DNA from: Dialister sp. UBA7295
Lineage (GTDB): Bacteria > Bacillota > Negativicutes > Veillonellales > Dialisteraceae
Length of the DNA stretch: 5,863 bases
NCBI GenBank assembly: GCA_002471975.1
Contig: DKQZ01000008.1
Coordinates: 25,089 to 30,951, forward strand
Direction: 5' to 3'
Shown one piece after another: positions 1 to 5,280 of the stretch; within the stretch, counting starts at the first letter, position 1, and each line of letters begins with the position of its first letter. The notes under the pieces were generated by a model that had not been told where the DNA came from, did no database searches, and saw only the letters and a list, made by a program, of their open reading frames with translations. The position numbers and the translations under genes are program-made.

Positions 1-259
1 TCAGGCGGCCTTCGGCCGCCAAGACGGAAAATCCACCCTTGAAAGGGGGGATGTCACGAAGTGACAGGGGGGAAGACTGATGCTTGATTCGATGAAGCTT
101 TTTAGGCAAAAGTGCAGACAAACGTAAATCATCCCATCCGTCGACTACGTCGACACCTTCCTCATCTGGGGAAGGTTGACTGATCCGGCGGCCAAAGGCC
201 GCCGATCACATTCCTTTGTCCTCCTCACCGGCGGAGCCAAAACTCACAGGGAAGGCAGC
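1..259. repeat. Composite palindromic repeat, copy 1 (left part may be cut by the window edge)
   Basis: Non-coding stretch made of consecutive small hairpin modules. H at 4-20 is GGCGGCC/GGCCGCC with a TTC loop. P at 32-72 contains TGTCAC-GAA-GTGACA at 52-66. A conserved spacer with a GCTT/AAGC hairpin follows. Q at 135-180 contains GTCGAC-TAC-GTCGAC and a CCTTCC...GGAAGG hairpin. H' at 187-203 is GGCGGCC-AAA-GGCCGCC, and an R module runs to about 259. P and Q are inverted versions of each other, as are H and H', so the unit is a long imperfect inverted repeat. It closely matches the copies at 1033-1275 and 4869-5177. No transposase is present, so a MITE-like or other non-autonomous repeat is plausible but unproven. 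Positions 260-314 are AT-rich with nothing recognisable. Confidence 0.85.
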
Positions 260-314
260 TTTATTTTCTGATAAAATCACTAAAATTCACTTTAAAATCA
301 AATAAATATATTGC

Positions 315-349
315 AGTGCATTGCATATACTATGAGATGCACTTATAAT
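315..349 (+). promoter_or_regulatory. Promoter and probable autoregulatory operator of the toxin-antitoxin operon
   Basis: A TTGCAT -35 box at 321-326 and a perfect TATAAT -10 box at 344-349 are separated by the ideal 17 bp. A 7-bp inverted repeat, AGTGCAT at 315-321 and ATGCACT at 337-343, brackets the spacer: its left arm runs into the -35 box and its right arm abuts the -10 box. Ribbon-helix-helix antitoxins of the RelB/DinJ family usually repress their own operon by binding palindromes over the promoter, so this is the natural operator candidate. Operator function is inferred. The promoter and inverted repeat are read directly from the sequence. A strong Shine-Dalgarno (AAAGGAGG, 364-371) lies 7 nt before the antitoxin ATG. 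Confidence 0.8.
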
Positions 350-378
350 GTATATAGAATTATAAAGGAGGCTGTCAA

Positions 379-651
379 ATGGATACCGTGAATTTTTCCG
401 TTCGTCTGGATAAAGACGTGAAACTGCAGAGCGAAGCCCTTTACAAGGAACTGGGCATGAACTTGACTACTGCAATTAATGTATTTCTGAAAGAATCACT
501 CCGGGCAGGCGGATTTCCCTTTGACGTCCGTCTGAACAAACCCAACCGCGAAACCATCGCCGCCATGATGGAAACCCAGAGGATTCCCTATGACCCCAAA
601 GTCAAAAAGTATGATGACGTAGAAGAAGCACTGGCGGAGCTGAAACGATGA
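379..651 (+). CDS. dinJ: RelB/DinJ-family antitoxin (type II toxin-antitoxin)
   Basis: 90-residue antitoxin, close to the 86 residues of E. coli DinJ. The N-terminus has the ribbon-helix-helix pattern: a beta-strand around residues 4-10 (VNFSVRLD), a first helix around 13-26, and a second helix with the family hallmark from GMNLTTAINVFLKESL to GGFPFDV (about residues 26-50). Two N-terminal halves form the DNA-binding dimer. The charged C-terminal half (about 52-90, ending EEALAELKR) would wrap around and neutralise the toxin. The ATG is chosen for its strong Shine-Dalgarno 7 nt upstream and the promoter just before it. The stop codon overlaps the toxin start in ATGA, which indicates translational coupling. 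It should act as antitoxin and autorepressor in the cytoplasm. The family call is firm. The symbol is by analogy, since RelB and DinJ grade into each other. Confidence 0.93.
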   Translation: MDTVNFSVRLDKDVKLQSEALYKELGMNLTTAINVFLKESLRAGGFPFDVRLNKPNRETIAAMMETQRIPYDPKVKKYDDVEEALAELKR

Positions 652-929
652 ATTACAGAATCGCCTGGACCACCCAATTCAAAAAGGACTATAAACTGGC
701 CATGCGCAGGCACAAAGACATTGACCTTCTTGACCGGATTGTCAAGCTTCTTGCCAGGGGCGAAGCTTTACCGGCAAAAAATAGAGACCATGAACTCACC
801 GGTTTCTGGTCCGGATACAGGGAATGTCACATTCAGCCCGACTGGCTCCTGATATACCAGTACAAAGATGACGTCCTCGTGCTGACCCTGTCAAGAACAG
901 GAAGCCATAGCGATCTTTTCGGGGCGTAA
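648..929 (+). CDS. yafQ: YafQ-type mRNA interferase toxin
   Basis: 93-residue toxin of the RelE/YafQ superfamily (E. coli YafQ is 92). The YafQ pattern is intact: RDHELTG around residues 46-52, RECHIQPDWLLIYQ around 58-71 and the C-terminal RTGSHSDLF at 83-91. Residues matching those implicated in YafQ catalysis are all present: H48, H61, D65, W66, R83, H87 and F91. Homologues are ribosome-dependent endonucleases that cut mRNA in the A site and arrest growth until the antitoxin is resynthesised. There is no sign of truncation or inactivation. The start overlaps the antitoxin stop by 4 nt, and a strong terminator follows 5 nt after the stop, so the operon has two genes. The enzyme class is confident. 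Cleavage specificity cannot be read from the sequence. Confidence 0.94.
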   Translation: MNYRIAWTTQFKKDYKLAMRRHKDIDLLDRIVKLLARGEALPAKNRDHELTGFWSGYRECHIQPDWLLIYQYKDDVLVLTLSRTGSHSDLFGA

Positions 930-934
930 TAGTT

Positions 935-975
935 AAGGCTGCAGGAAATGGTAAATCATTTCCTGCAGCCTTTTT
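935..975 (+). terminator. Intrinsic terminator of the toxin-antitoxin operon
   Basis: A perfect 16-bp stem, AAGGCTGCAGGAAATG at 935-950 pairing with CATTTCCTGCAGCCTT at 957-972, encloses a 6-nt loop and runs into a T5 tract (971-975). It begins 5 nt after the toxin stop. Positions 976-1032 hold nothing recognisable. Confidence 0.95.
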
Positions 976-1032
976 GAAATCATTTCAGAACCTTGCGGAA
1001 ATCTGCGAACCAGTGGGCGAGTATAGAGAACT

Positions 1033-1275
1033 GGCGGCCAAAGGCTGCCTTTGGCGTCAATCCACCCTTGAAAGGGGGGATGCCCTCCAGCGACAGGGGG
1101 GAAGACTGATGCTTGATTCGATGAAGCTTTTCAGGCGGAAGTGCATACAAACGTAAATCATCCTATCCGCCCTTCGGGCACCTTCCCTATCTAGGGAAGG
1201 TTTTTCATCTCATCCGCCCTGCGGGGCACCTTCCCCATCTGGGGAAGGTTGACGATCAGACAGCTTCGCTGCCCA
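1033..1275. repeat. Composite palindromic repeat, copy 2 (Q module duplicated)
   Basis: Same module order and orientation as copy 1. A degraded H module begins at 1033. The P module is at 1061-1101, but its inner hairpin is broken (TGCCCTCCAGCGACA at 1081-1095). The conserved spacer follows. A first Q module has GCCC-TTC-GGGC at about 1169-1178 and CCTTCCCTATCTAGGGAAGG at 1181-1200. A second Q module has GCCC..GGGC at about 1217-1227 and CCTTCCCCATCTGGGGAAGG at 1229-1248. A short CAGC-TTC-GCTG hairpin follows at about 1261-1271. The tandem Q modules are absent from copies 1 and 4. No gene lies here. Confidence 0.85.
1181..1205 (+). terminator. Repeat-borne hairpin followed by T5, possible second terminator
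   Basis: CCTTCCCTATCTAGGGAAGG folds into a stem of 8-9 bp and is followed directly by TTTTT (1201-1205). In the other Q modules the same hairpin is not followed by a T tract. It could stop readthrough from the toxin-antitoxin operon before the adhesin promoter. The loop is very tight, so efficiency is uncertain. Confidence 0.45.
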
Positions 1276-1283
1276 TAGCAAAA

Positions 1284-1370
1284 TGCCGCGAAGCGGCAGG
1301 AAAGACAATCCACCCTTGAAAGGGGGGATGTCACGAAGTGACAGGGGGAGACTGATGCTTTTTGGCAGAA
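1284..1370. repeat. Composite palindromic repeat, copy 3 (truncated: H and P modules only)
   Basis: An H-type hairpin, TGCCGC-GAA-GCGGCA, at 1284-1298 is followed by a P module at 1309-1348 with an intact TGTCAC-GAA-GTGACA hairpin (1329-1343). The start of the conserved spacer (GACTGATGCTT) follows and similarity then stops. It lies directly behind copy 2, forming a mosaic. Positions 1371-1452 are AT-rich with no gene. Confidence 0.8.
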
Positions 1371-1452
1371 TGGATTCCCTAAATATTTCCCGCTAAAAGT
1401 CATGCCAATTATAAAGAAAGGTCATTATAAAAATAAATTTCATTTTACAGGA

Positions 1453-1481
1453 TTGACAGTGCTTTACCGACTTACTACAAT
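1453..1481 (+). promoter_or_regulatory. Sigma70-type promoter of the adhesin gene
   Basis: A perfect TTGACA -35 box at 1453-1458 and a TACAAT -10 box at 1476-1481 are separated by exactly 17 bp. Transcription would start near 1488, giving an untranslated leader of about 155 nt before the adhesin ATG at 1644. This is the only strong promoter between the repeats and the adhesin. Confidence 0.85.
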
Positions 1482-1536
1482 AAAAACAAATACAACGTTC
1501 GGTTTTTTAGATAATTCATTCATCTTTTGTTGATTG

Positions 1537-1627
1537 CCTCGAAGTGAGAAGGCCCGAGACAAGGGGATGACGGAACCATCGATTCGAGGATTGCCGCAGG
1601 GCGGCAGACTGGATTGATGGCTTTTTT
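1537..1627 (+). promoter_or_regulatory. Structured adhesin leader with possible attenuator
   Basis: Two mutually exclusive stems can be drawn. The first pairs CCTCGAA (1537-1543) with TTCGAGG (1583-1589). The second pairs CCATCGATTC (1576-1585) with GGATTGATGG (1611-1620): 10 bp including two G-U pairs, enclosing a perfect TGCCGC-AGG-GCGGCA hairpin (1592-1606). One C and a T6 run (1622-1627) follow. The second stem therefore resembles an intrinsic terminator just before the Shine-Dalgarno, and the first stem consumes part of its 5' arm (1583-1585), as an antiterminator would. I recognise no known riboswitch consensus. The pairings are directly visible. Their regulatory role is inferred. Confidence 0.5.
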
Positions 1628-1631
1628 ATTT

Positions 1632-1639
1632 GGGGAGGG
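1632..1639 (+). promoter_or_regulatory. Ribosome binding site that fixes the adhesin start at 1644
   Basis: GGGGAGGG lies about 5 nt before the ATG at 1644. The alternative in-frame starts, TTG at 1614 and ATG at 1617, lack a comparable site, lie inside the leader stem, and would add ten residues ahead of a recognisable extended signal peptide. Confidence 0.85.
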
Positions 1640-1643
1640 CAGC

Positions 1644-4600
1644 ATGAATCACATAGGCAAGATCATCGGGAACCATATCCTCTGCATGACCCCGGCTGCT
1701 TCGGAAGCGGTCGGGAAATGGGGAAATGGAAGAAAAATGATTTCCCGTACATTCAAAGTCCTGAGCCTTTCGGCCCTGATCTTCATTGCCCTCACCGGTT
1801 CGGCCTGTGCGGATGATTTATATGTCCATGGGAGTTCTGCGACTTCGACAGGCAAAAATTCATCTGCCTGGGGAAACAATACGAAAGCCTACGCGGAAAA
1901 TTCCACTGCCTTTGGTTTGAACACCCAGGTCGGCAGTGTGGATGGAGTCTATGGTAAACAGGCTCTTGCTTTTGGTGAATGGACAATGGCGATCGGTAAC
2001 AATTCTACCGCCTTTGGCTTTTACACCTACGTCTTCGGAAAAAATTCTCTCGCCTTCGGGGACCATTCCAAAGTATACGGTGACAATTCCATGGGCGGTC
2101 TCGGCGGTTCAGTGGGTCAGAGCAGGGTAAAAAATGGCAAATATAATGGCAAAGATAATTATGACTATAGTGGAGAGGTAAAAAATGCCATTGCCCTCGG
2201 AGAAGGGGCCTGGGCAAAGATGGAAGGAGCCATCGCCCTGGGCTCGGGAGCCCTGGCAGATACGGGATCGGGAGTTTCCGGCTACGATCCCATGACAGAT
2301 ACAGCTTCTGACTCCTTGGATGTAGCCTGGAAATCCACCCGTGCTGCCATTTCCATAGGAGATCCGGAGAGCAATGTCTCCCGCCAGATCACCGGCGTCG
2401 CCGCAGGATCGAAAGAGACGGATGCCGTCAATTTGGCCCAGCTCAAACACGTGACTTCTTCCCTGGTCACCTCCAATGCAGTCACCGAAGCCATCAATCG
2501 GTCCGGTTTCACCCTGAAAACCTCGTCTGCCAATGGAGACCTGATCAATCCCGGCGATACGGTTCTCCTTTCCGCAGGGAAAAATGCGACCCTCACCCAG
2601 AATGGCAGTACCATTACAGTCAGTGCCGATGGCGCCAAAGTCAGCGGGGCAGAAAATGGAGCCATCACCGTAACTCCCGGACAGAAAGACTCCGATAACG
2701 TCACCGATTACAAAGTGGACCTGAACCAGGCCACAAAAGATACCATAAAAAGCGCCCTCCAGTCAGTAAAGATTAAAGTGGATGGCACGGAAGCAAATGA
2801 TTTGACCAGTGCCGGTGACACCCAGAATTTCCTCTCCGGAAATAATATCCTCCTCTCCGCGGCGAATGGAAATATCACGATTTCCTCAAAAGATGCCGTC
2901 GAATTCACCTCCGTGAAAGCGGGAAATAAAATCACTTTGAATGCAGGTGGCATGGACGTCGGATCCACGAAAATCACAAACCTTTCCGATGGCGAAATCA
3001 GTGCTGATTCCAAAGACGCCATCAACGGCAGCCAGCTTTTTGCCATCCGGAATGCAGCAGGAAAAAAGACAACCTTCACCGGGGATGACAACGTGAAAGT
3101 CACTCTTTCAGGCACGGACGCCTCGGACGGTGACAAATATTCCGTGAAACTGGCAGACATCCTGACCATCGGTACCGCGAAACCCCTCAAAATCAATGGC
3201 ACCGAAGGCACCCTCACCGGTCTCACCAATCTGGACTGGGACGGCAAGACAATTGTCTCCGGCCGGGCCGCCACGGAAGACCAGCTCCAGAAAGCCGTCT
3301 CCAATCTGGAAGTCAAAGTCTCCGGCTCCTTCGGCATCGATGACGGACAAGCGGGCGATACCCACAAAGTGACAAAAACCCTGGGAAATACCATTTCCAT
3401 CACCGGCGGGGCCACGAAAGATGCATCAGGAAAAGATATTTCAGATGGAAATAATATTTCCACCGCCATCAAAAACGATAAACTGGAAATCTCCCTCAAT
3501 AAAGATGTGAATCTGGGACAGGACGGCTCCCTCAAAGCAGGAAATACCACCATCGATCAGAAGGGTATTTCCACAAATCAAATCACCCTGGGAGACACCG
3601 CTCTCACCTCTGACGGACTCACTATTTCCAATGGTCCCTCTGTCACAAAGACCGGCATAGACGGAGGAAATAAAAAACTCACCGGCGTAGCCAATGGCGA
3701 AATCAGTGCCGCCTCAAAAGACGCCATCAACGGCAGCCAGCTTTATGAAGTCAAAACCATGGCAGAAGAGGTGTCGAAAAAACATACTACGGTGATCGAA
3801 GGGAAAGGGATTTCCGTCAGCGAAGGGCAAAACAGTGACGGAGGGAAAGAATATACCATTTCCGCCAAAGCCAAAGAAAATGGCGGCATCGCCGTGGACG
3901 AAAACGGTATTTCCGTGAATACAGGAAACGGCCTCACCACGAAATATGGAAAAATCACCATCCTGACGGGCGACAATCTTAAAGTCAATGAAAAAGGACT
4001 GACCCTGAGCGATACCGTCAGCCTTGGACAAAGCCTTACCGCCGGCGGGAGCGTAGTCAATCACAAAGGCTTTACCACCTCCGGCGGGACCAGCCTTTCC
4101 GACGAAGGACTCCAAATCTCCGGCGGCCCCGCCATCACGAAATCAAAAATCGATATGGGCGGCCAGCCCATTCATGGGGTAGGAGCCGGCACAGCCCCCA
4201 CCGACGCCGTCAACGTCAGTCAGCTGGAAGGCATCACAAGTCAGTCCAACTTTGCTATCCATAAACTCTCCAGCCGCATCAATCGAGTCGGCGCAGGCGC
4301 CGCCGCTTTGTCTGCCCTCCATCCCATGGACTTTCAGCCCGGAGACAAATGGGCCGCCGCAGGAGGATTCGGAAACTACAGAAACGCCAATGCCGCTGCT
4401 GCAGGCCTCTTTTATCGGCCGAACGAAGACATCCTCCTCTCCCTCGCCGGAGCCTTCGGAGGAGGAGAAAACATGATGAACGCCGGAATCTCCCTGCGGC
4501 TCGGCCAGGGAAGTCACATGCCCACCACCCGGAGCGCCATGGCCAGAGAAATCAAAGAACAGAAAAAACAGATCGACGAAATGAAAGAAGAAATGAATCA

Positions 4601-4667
4601 GCAGAAAGAACAGATCGCCTTCCTCATGAAAGAAATAGAAGAAATGAAGAAAGCAGTTAGCCGCTAG
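1644..4667 (+). CDS. Trimeric autotransporter adhesin (YadA-like, type Vc secretion)
   Basis: 1007 residues from the ATG at 1644. Residues 1-32 (MNHIGKIIGN...GKWGNGRKM) resemble the extended signal peptide region of type V proteins. A hydrophobic signal core follows at about 38-52, with likely cleavage after ACA (residue 56). Residues 60-150 and 181-205 are YadA-type head repeats (STAFG, SLAFG, AIALG), broken by a Gly/Asn/Tyr-rich insert. Neck or stalk motifs lie at about 247-270 (ITGVAAGSKETDAVNLAQL), 440-468 and 675-703 (both DAINGSQL), 519-552 (variant ending RAATEDQL) and 840-864. The anchor is about 865-956: a helix and four amphipathic strands per chain, forming a 12-strand trimeric barrel in the outer membrane. 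A 50-residue coiled-coil tail follows. The mature chain has no cysteine. The expected role is surface adhesion or aggregation; the ligand is unknown. The gene is monocistronic between its own promoter and terminator. Confidence 0.95.
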   Translation: MNHIGKIIGNHILCMTPAASEAVGKWGNGRKMISRTFKVLSLSALIFIALTGSACADDLYVHGSSATSTGKNSSAWGNNTKAYAENSTAFGLNTQVGSVDGVYGKQALAFGEWTMAIGNNSTAFGFYTYVFGKNSLAFGDHSKVYGDNSMGGLGGSVGQSRVKNGKYNGKDNYDYSGEVKNAIALGEGAWAKMEGAIALGSGALADTGSGVSGYDPMTDTASDSLDVAWKSTRAAISIGDPESNVSRQITGVAAGSKETDAVNLAQLKHVTSSLVTSNAVTEAINRSGFTLKTSSANGDLINPGDTVLLSAGKNATLTQNGSTITVSADGAKVSGAENGAITVTPGQKDSDNVTDYKVDLNQATKDTIKSALQSVKIKVDGTEANDLTSAGDTQNFLSGNNILLSAANGNITISSKDAVEFTSVKAGNKITLNAGGMDVGSTKITNLSDGEISADSKDAINGSQLFAIRNAAGKKTTFTGDDNVKVTLSGTDASDGDKYSVKLADILTIGTAKPLKINGTEGTLTGLTNLDWDGKTIVSGRAATEDQLQKAVSNLEVKVSGSFGIDDGQAGDTHKVTKTLGNTISITGGATKDASGKDISDGNNISTAIKNDKLEISLNKDVNLGQDGSLKAGNTTIDQKGISTNQITLGDTALTSDGLTISNGPSVTKTGIDGGNKKLTGVANGEISAASKDAINGSQLYEVKTMAEEVSKKHTTVIEGKGISVSEGQNSDGGKEYTISAKAKENGGIAVDENGISVNTGNGLTTKYGKITILTGDNLKVNEKGLTLSDTVSLGQSLTAGGSVVNHKGFTTSGGTSLSDEGLQISGGPAITKSKIDMGGQPIHGVGAGTAPTDAVNVSQLEGITSQSNFAIHKLSSRINRVGAGAAALSALHPMDFQPGDKWAAAGGFGNYRNANAAAAGLFYRPNEDILLSLAGAFGGGENMMNAGISLRLGQGSHMPTTRSAMAREIKEQKKQIDEMKEEMNQQKEQIAFLMKEIEEMKKAVSR
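2989..3039 (+). repeat. Intragenic direct repeat, first copy (neck module)
   Basis: 51 bp encoding the neck core GEISADSKDAINGSQL. It matches 3694-3744 at 47 of 51 positions by eye, with one 28-bp block identical. This DNA-level identity is higher than for the other necks and suggests a recent duplication or gene conversion. Confidence 0.9.
3694..3744 (+). repeat. Intragenic direct repeat, second copy (neck module)
   Basis: Partner of 2989-3039, encoding GEISAASKDAINGSQL. Recombination between the two copies would remove 705 bp (235 codons) in frame and shorten the stalk without losing the head or the anchor. Confidence 0.9.
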
Positions 4668-4683
4668 CCGTTAGCAGTTAGCA
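4656..4683 (+). repeat. Tandem heptamer repeat spanning the adhesin stop codon
   Basis: Four consecutive 7-bp units: GTTAGCC, GCTAGCC, GTTAGCA, GTTAGCA, followed by a partial TTAG. The adhesin stop codon (4665-4667) lies in the second unit. In this reading frame the repeat itself supplies a TAG within two units, so copy-number change would not extend the protein. Confidence 0.85.
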
Positions 4684-4692
4684 TTAGAAATA

Positions 4693-4727
4693 AAGCCTCT
4701 CAGGCCAATAAAGGCCGGGAGGCTTTT
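4693..4727 (+). terminator. Intrinsic terminator of the adhesin gene
   Basis: AAGCCTCTC at 4693-4701 pairs with GGGAGGCTT (9 bp with one G-U pair) and continues into GGCC/GGCC after one mismatch. The loop is AATAAA and the stem ends in TTTT (4724-4727). It lies 25 nt after the adhesin stop. Confidence 0.92.
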
Positions 4728-4743
4728 GCGTGCGTAAGGAATT

Positions 4744-4768
4744 GGGGATTAGGGATTAAGGGTTAGGG
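4744..4768 (+). other. G-quadruplex-forming, telomere-like motif
   Basis: Four G runs (GGGG, GGG, GGG, GGG) are separated by ATTA, ATTAA and TTA, meeting the usual pattern of at least three Gs with loops of 1-7 nt. It lies 17 nt after the adhesin terminator on the + strand. Whether it folds in the cell cannot be judged from sequence. Confidence 0.7.
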
Positions 4769-4807
4769 AAGGTAGCGCGACCGGGCAGGTTCATCTATCA
4801 CACCAGG

Positions 4808-4820
4808 CAGATATGAGACT
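4808..4820. repeat. Short dispersed repeat, variant 1 (CAGATATGAGACT)
   Basis: Related to 5196-5220 and 5677-5701 through a shared ATGAGRCT core. As at 5677, it lies roughly 50-60 bp before a CTCTCCCTCGGGA module (here 4869-4905). Confidence 0.5.
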
Positions 4821-4868
4821 AATTGCCAAAAGGTACAAGTGCCATACGACTCTATAGGTACAATGCGG

Positions 4869-5177
4869 GCTCTCCCTCGGGAGAGCTCCGGCGCGGCTGA
4901 GAGGGCAGGCAAAGTAAAACGGCGGCCAAAGGCCGCCGAAAGGACAATCCACCCTTGAAAGGGGGGATGTCGCGCAGCGACAGGGGGGAAGACTAAAGCT
5001 TGTTTGCCGAAAGAGCTTTTAAGCGAAAGTGCATACAAACGTAAGTCATCCCATCCGTCGACTTCGTCGACACCTTCCCCATCTGGGGAAGGCTGACCAT
5101 CAGGCGGCCTTCAGCTGCCGGTTTACATTCCTTGCCCTTTCAGTCTGCTTCGCAGCAAGACTCCCTGGGGGGAAGCC
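4869..5177. repeat. Composite palindromic repeat, copy 4 (most complete)
   Basis: Module order is R', H, P, spacer, Q, H', R. R' is at 4869-4905 (GCTCTCCCTCGGGAGAGC then a GAGAGGG end). H is at 4921-4937 (GGCGGCC-AAA-GGCCGCC). P is at 4948-4988 with TGTCGC-GCA-GCGACA at 4968-4982. The spacer carries AAGCT...AGCTT. Q is at 5053-5097 with GTCGAC-TTC-GTCGAC and CCTTCCCCATCTGGGGAAGG. H' is a degraded hairpin at 5103-5119. R is at 5123-5177. The right half is an approximate inverted copy of the left, so the whole unit is a palindrome of about 310 bp. It has no coding capacity of its own. Confidence 0.85.
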
Positions 5178-5195
5178 AACTCGCAACCGATAGTG

Positions 5196-5220
5196 CCACA
5201 TATGAGGCTGACTGAAGAAT
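5196..5220. repeat. Short dispersed repeat, variant 2
   Basis: CCACATATGAGGCTGACTGA followed by AGAA. It matches 5677-5701 at about 20 of 24 positions and adjoins the right end of composite copy 4. Confidence 0.6.
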
Positions 5221-5280
5221 TTACAAACTTTAACGAAATTCTAATGATACAAAATCAAATTTTTTTCTACTATATGTATA

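Noticed and set aside
974..1156. Small + strand open frame (60 codons)
   Set aside because: It begins with a TTG inside the toxin terminator T tract and most of it translates the composite repeat. It has no ribosome binding site.
1191..1403. Minus-strand open frame (70 codons)
   Set aside because: It is made almost entirely of repeat copies 2 and 3 and has no recognisable protein features.
1614..1643. Ten-residue N-terminal extension of the adhesin using TTG 1614 or ATG 1617
   Set aside because: No Shine-Dalgarno precedes these starts, and they fall within the leader stem. The ATG at 1644 has GGGGAGGG at good spacing and opens directly with a type V extended signal peptide pattern.
1799..1811. 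Lipoprotein signal (GSAC) at the end of the adhesin signal peptide
   Set aside because: The -3 position is Gly rather than Leu/Val/Ile, and an ACA site for signal peptidase I follows immediately, as expected for type V adhesins.
2708..3553. Minus-strand open frame of 281 codons inside the adhesin
   Set aside because: It is antisense to the well-supported adhesin. Its length follows from the codon bias of that gene, and the product shows no domain pattern.
4349..4660. Second + strand frame of 103 codons over the adhesin anchor and tail
   Set aside because: It is an out-of-frame shadow of the anchor and coiled coil. The Arg/Glu-rich product is an artefact of shifted Lys/Glu codons.
4763..5038. 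Minus-strand open frame of 91 codons
   Set aside because: It covers the G-rich tail and the left half of composite copy 4 and has no initiation signals.
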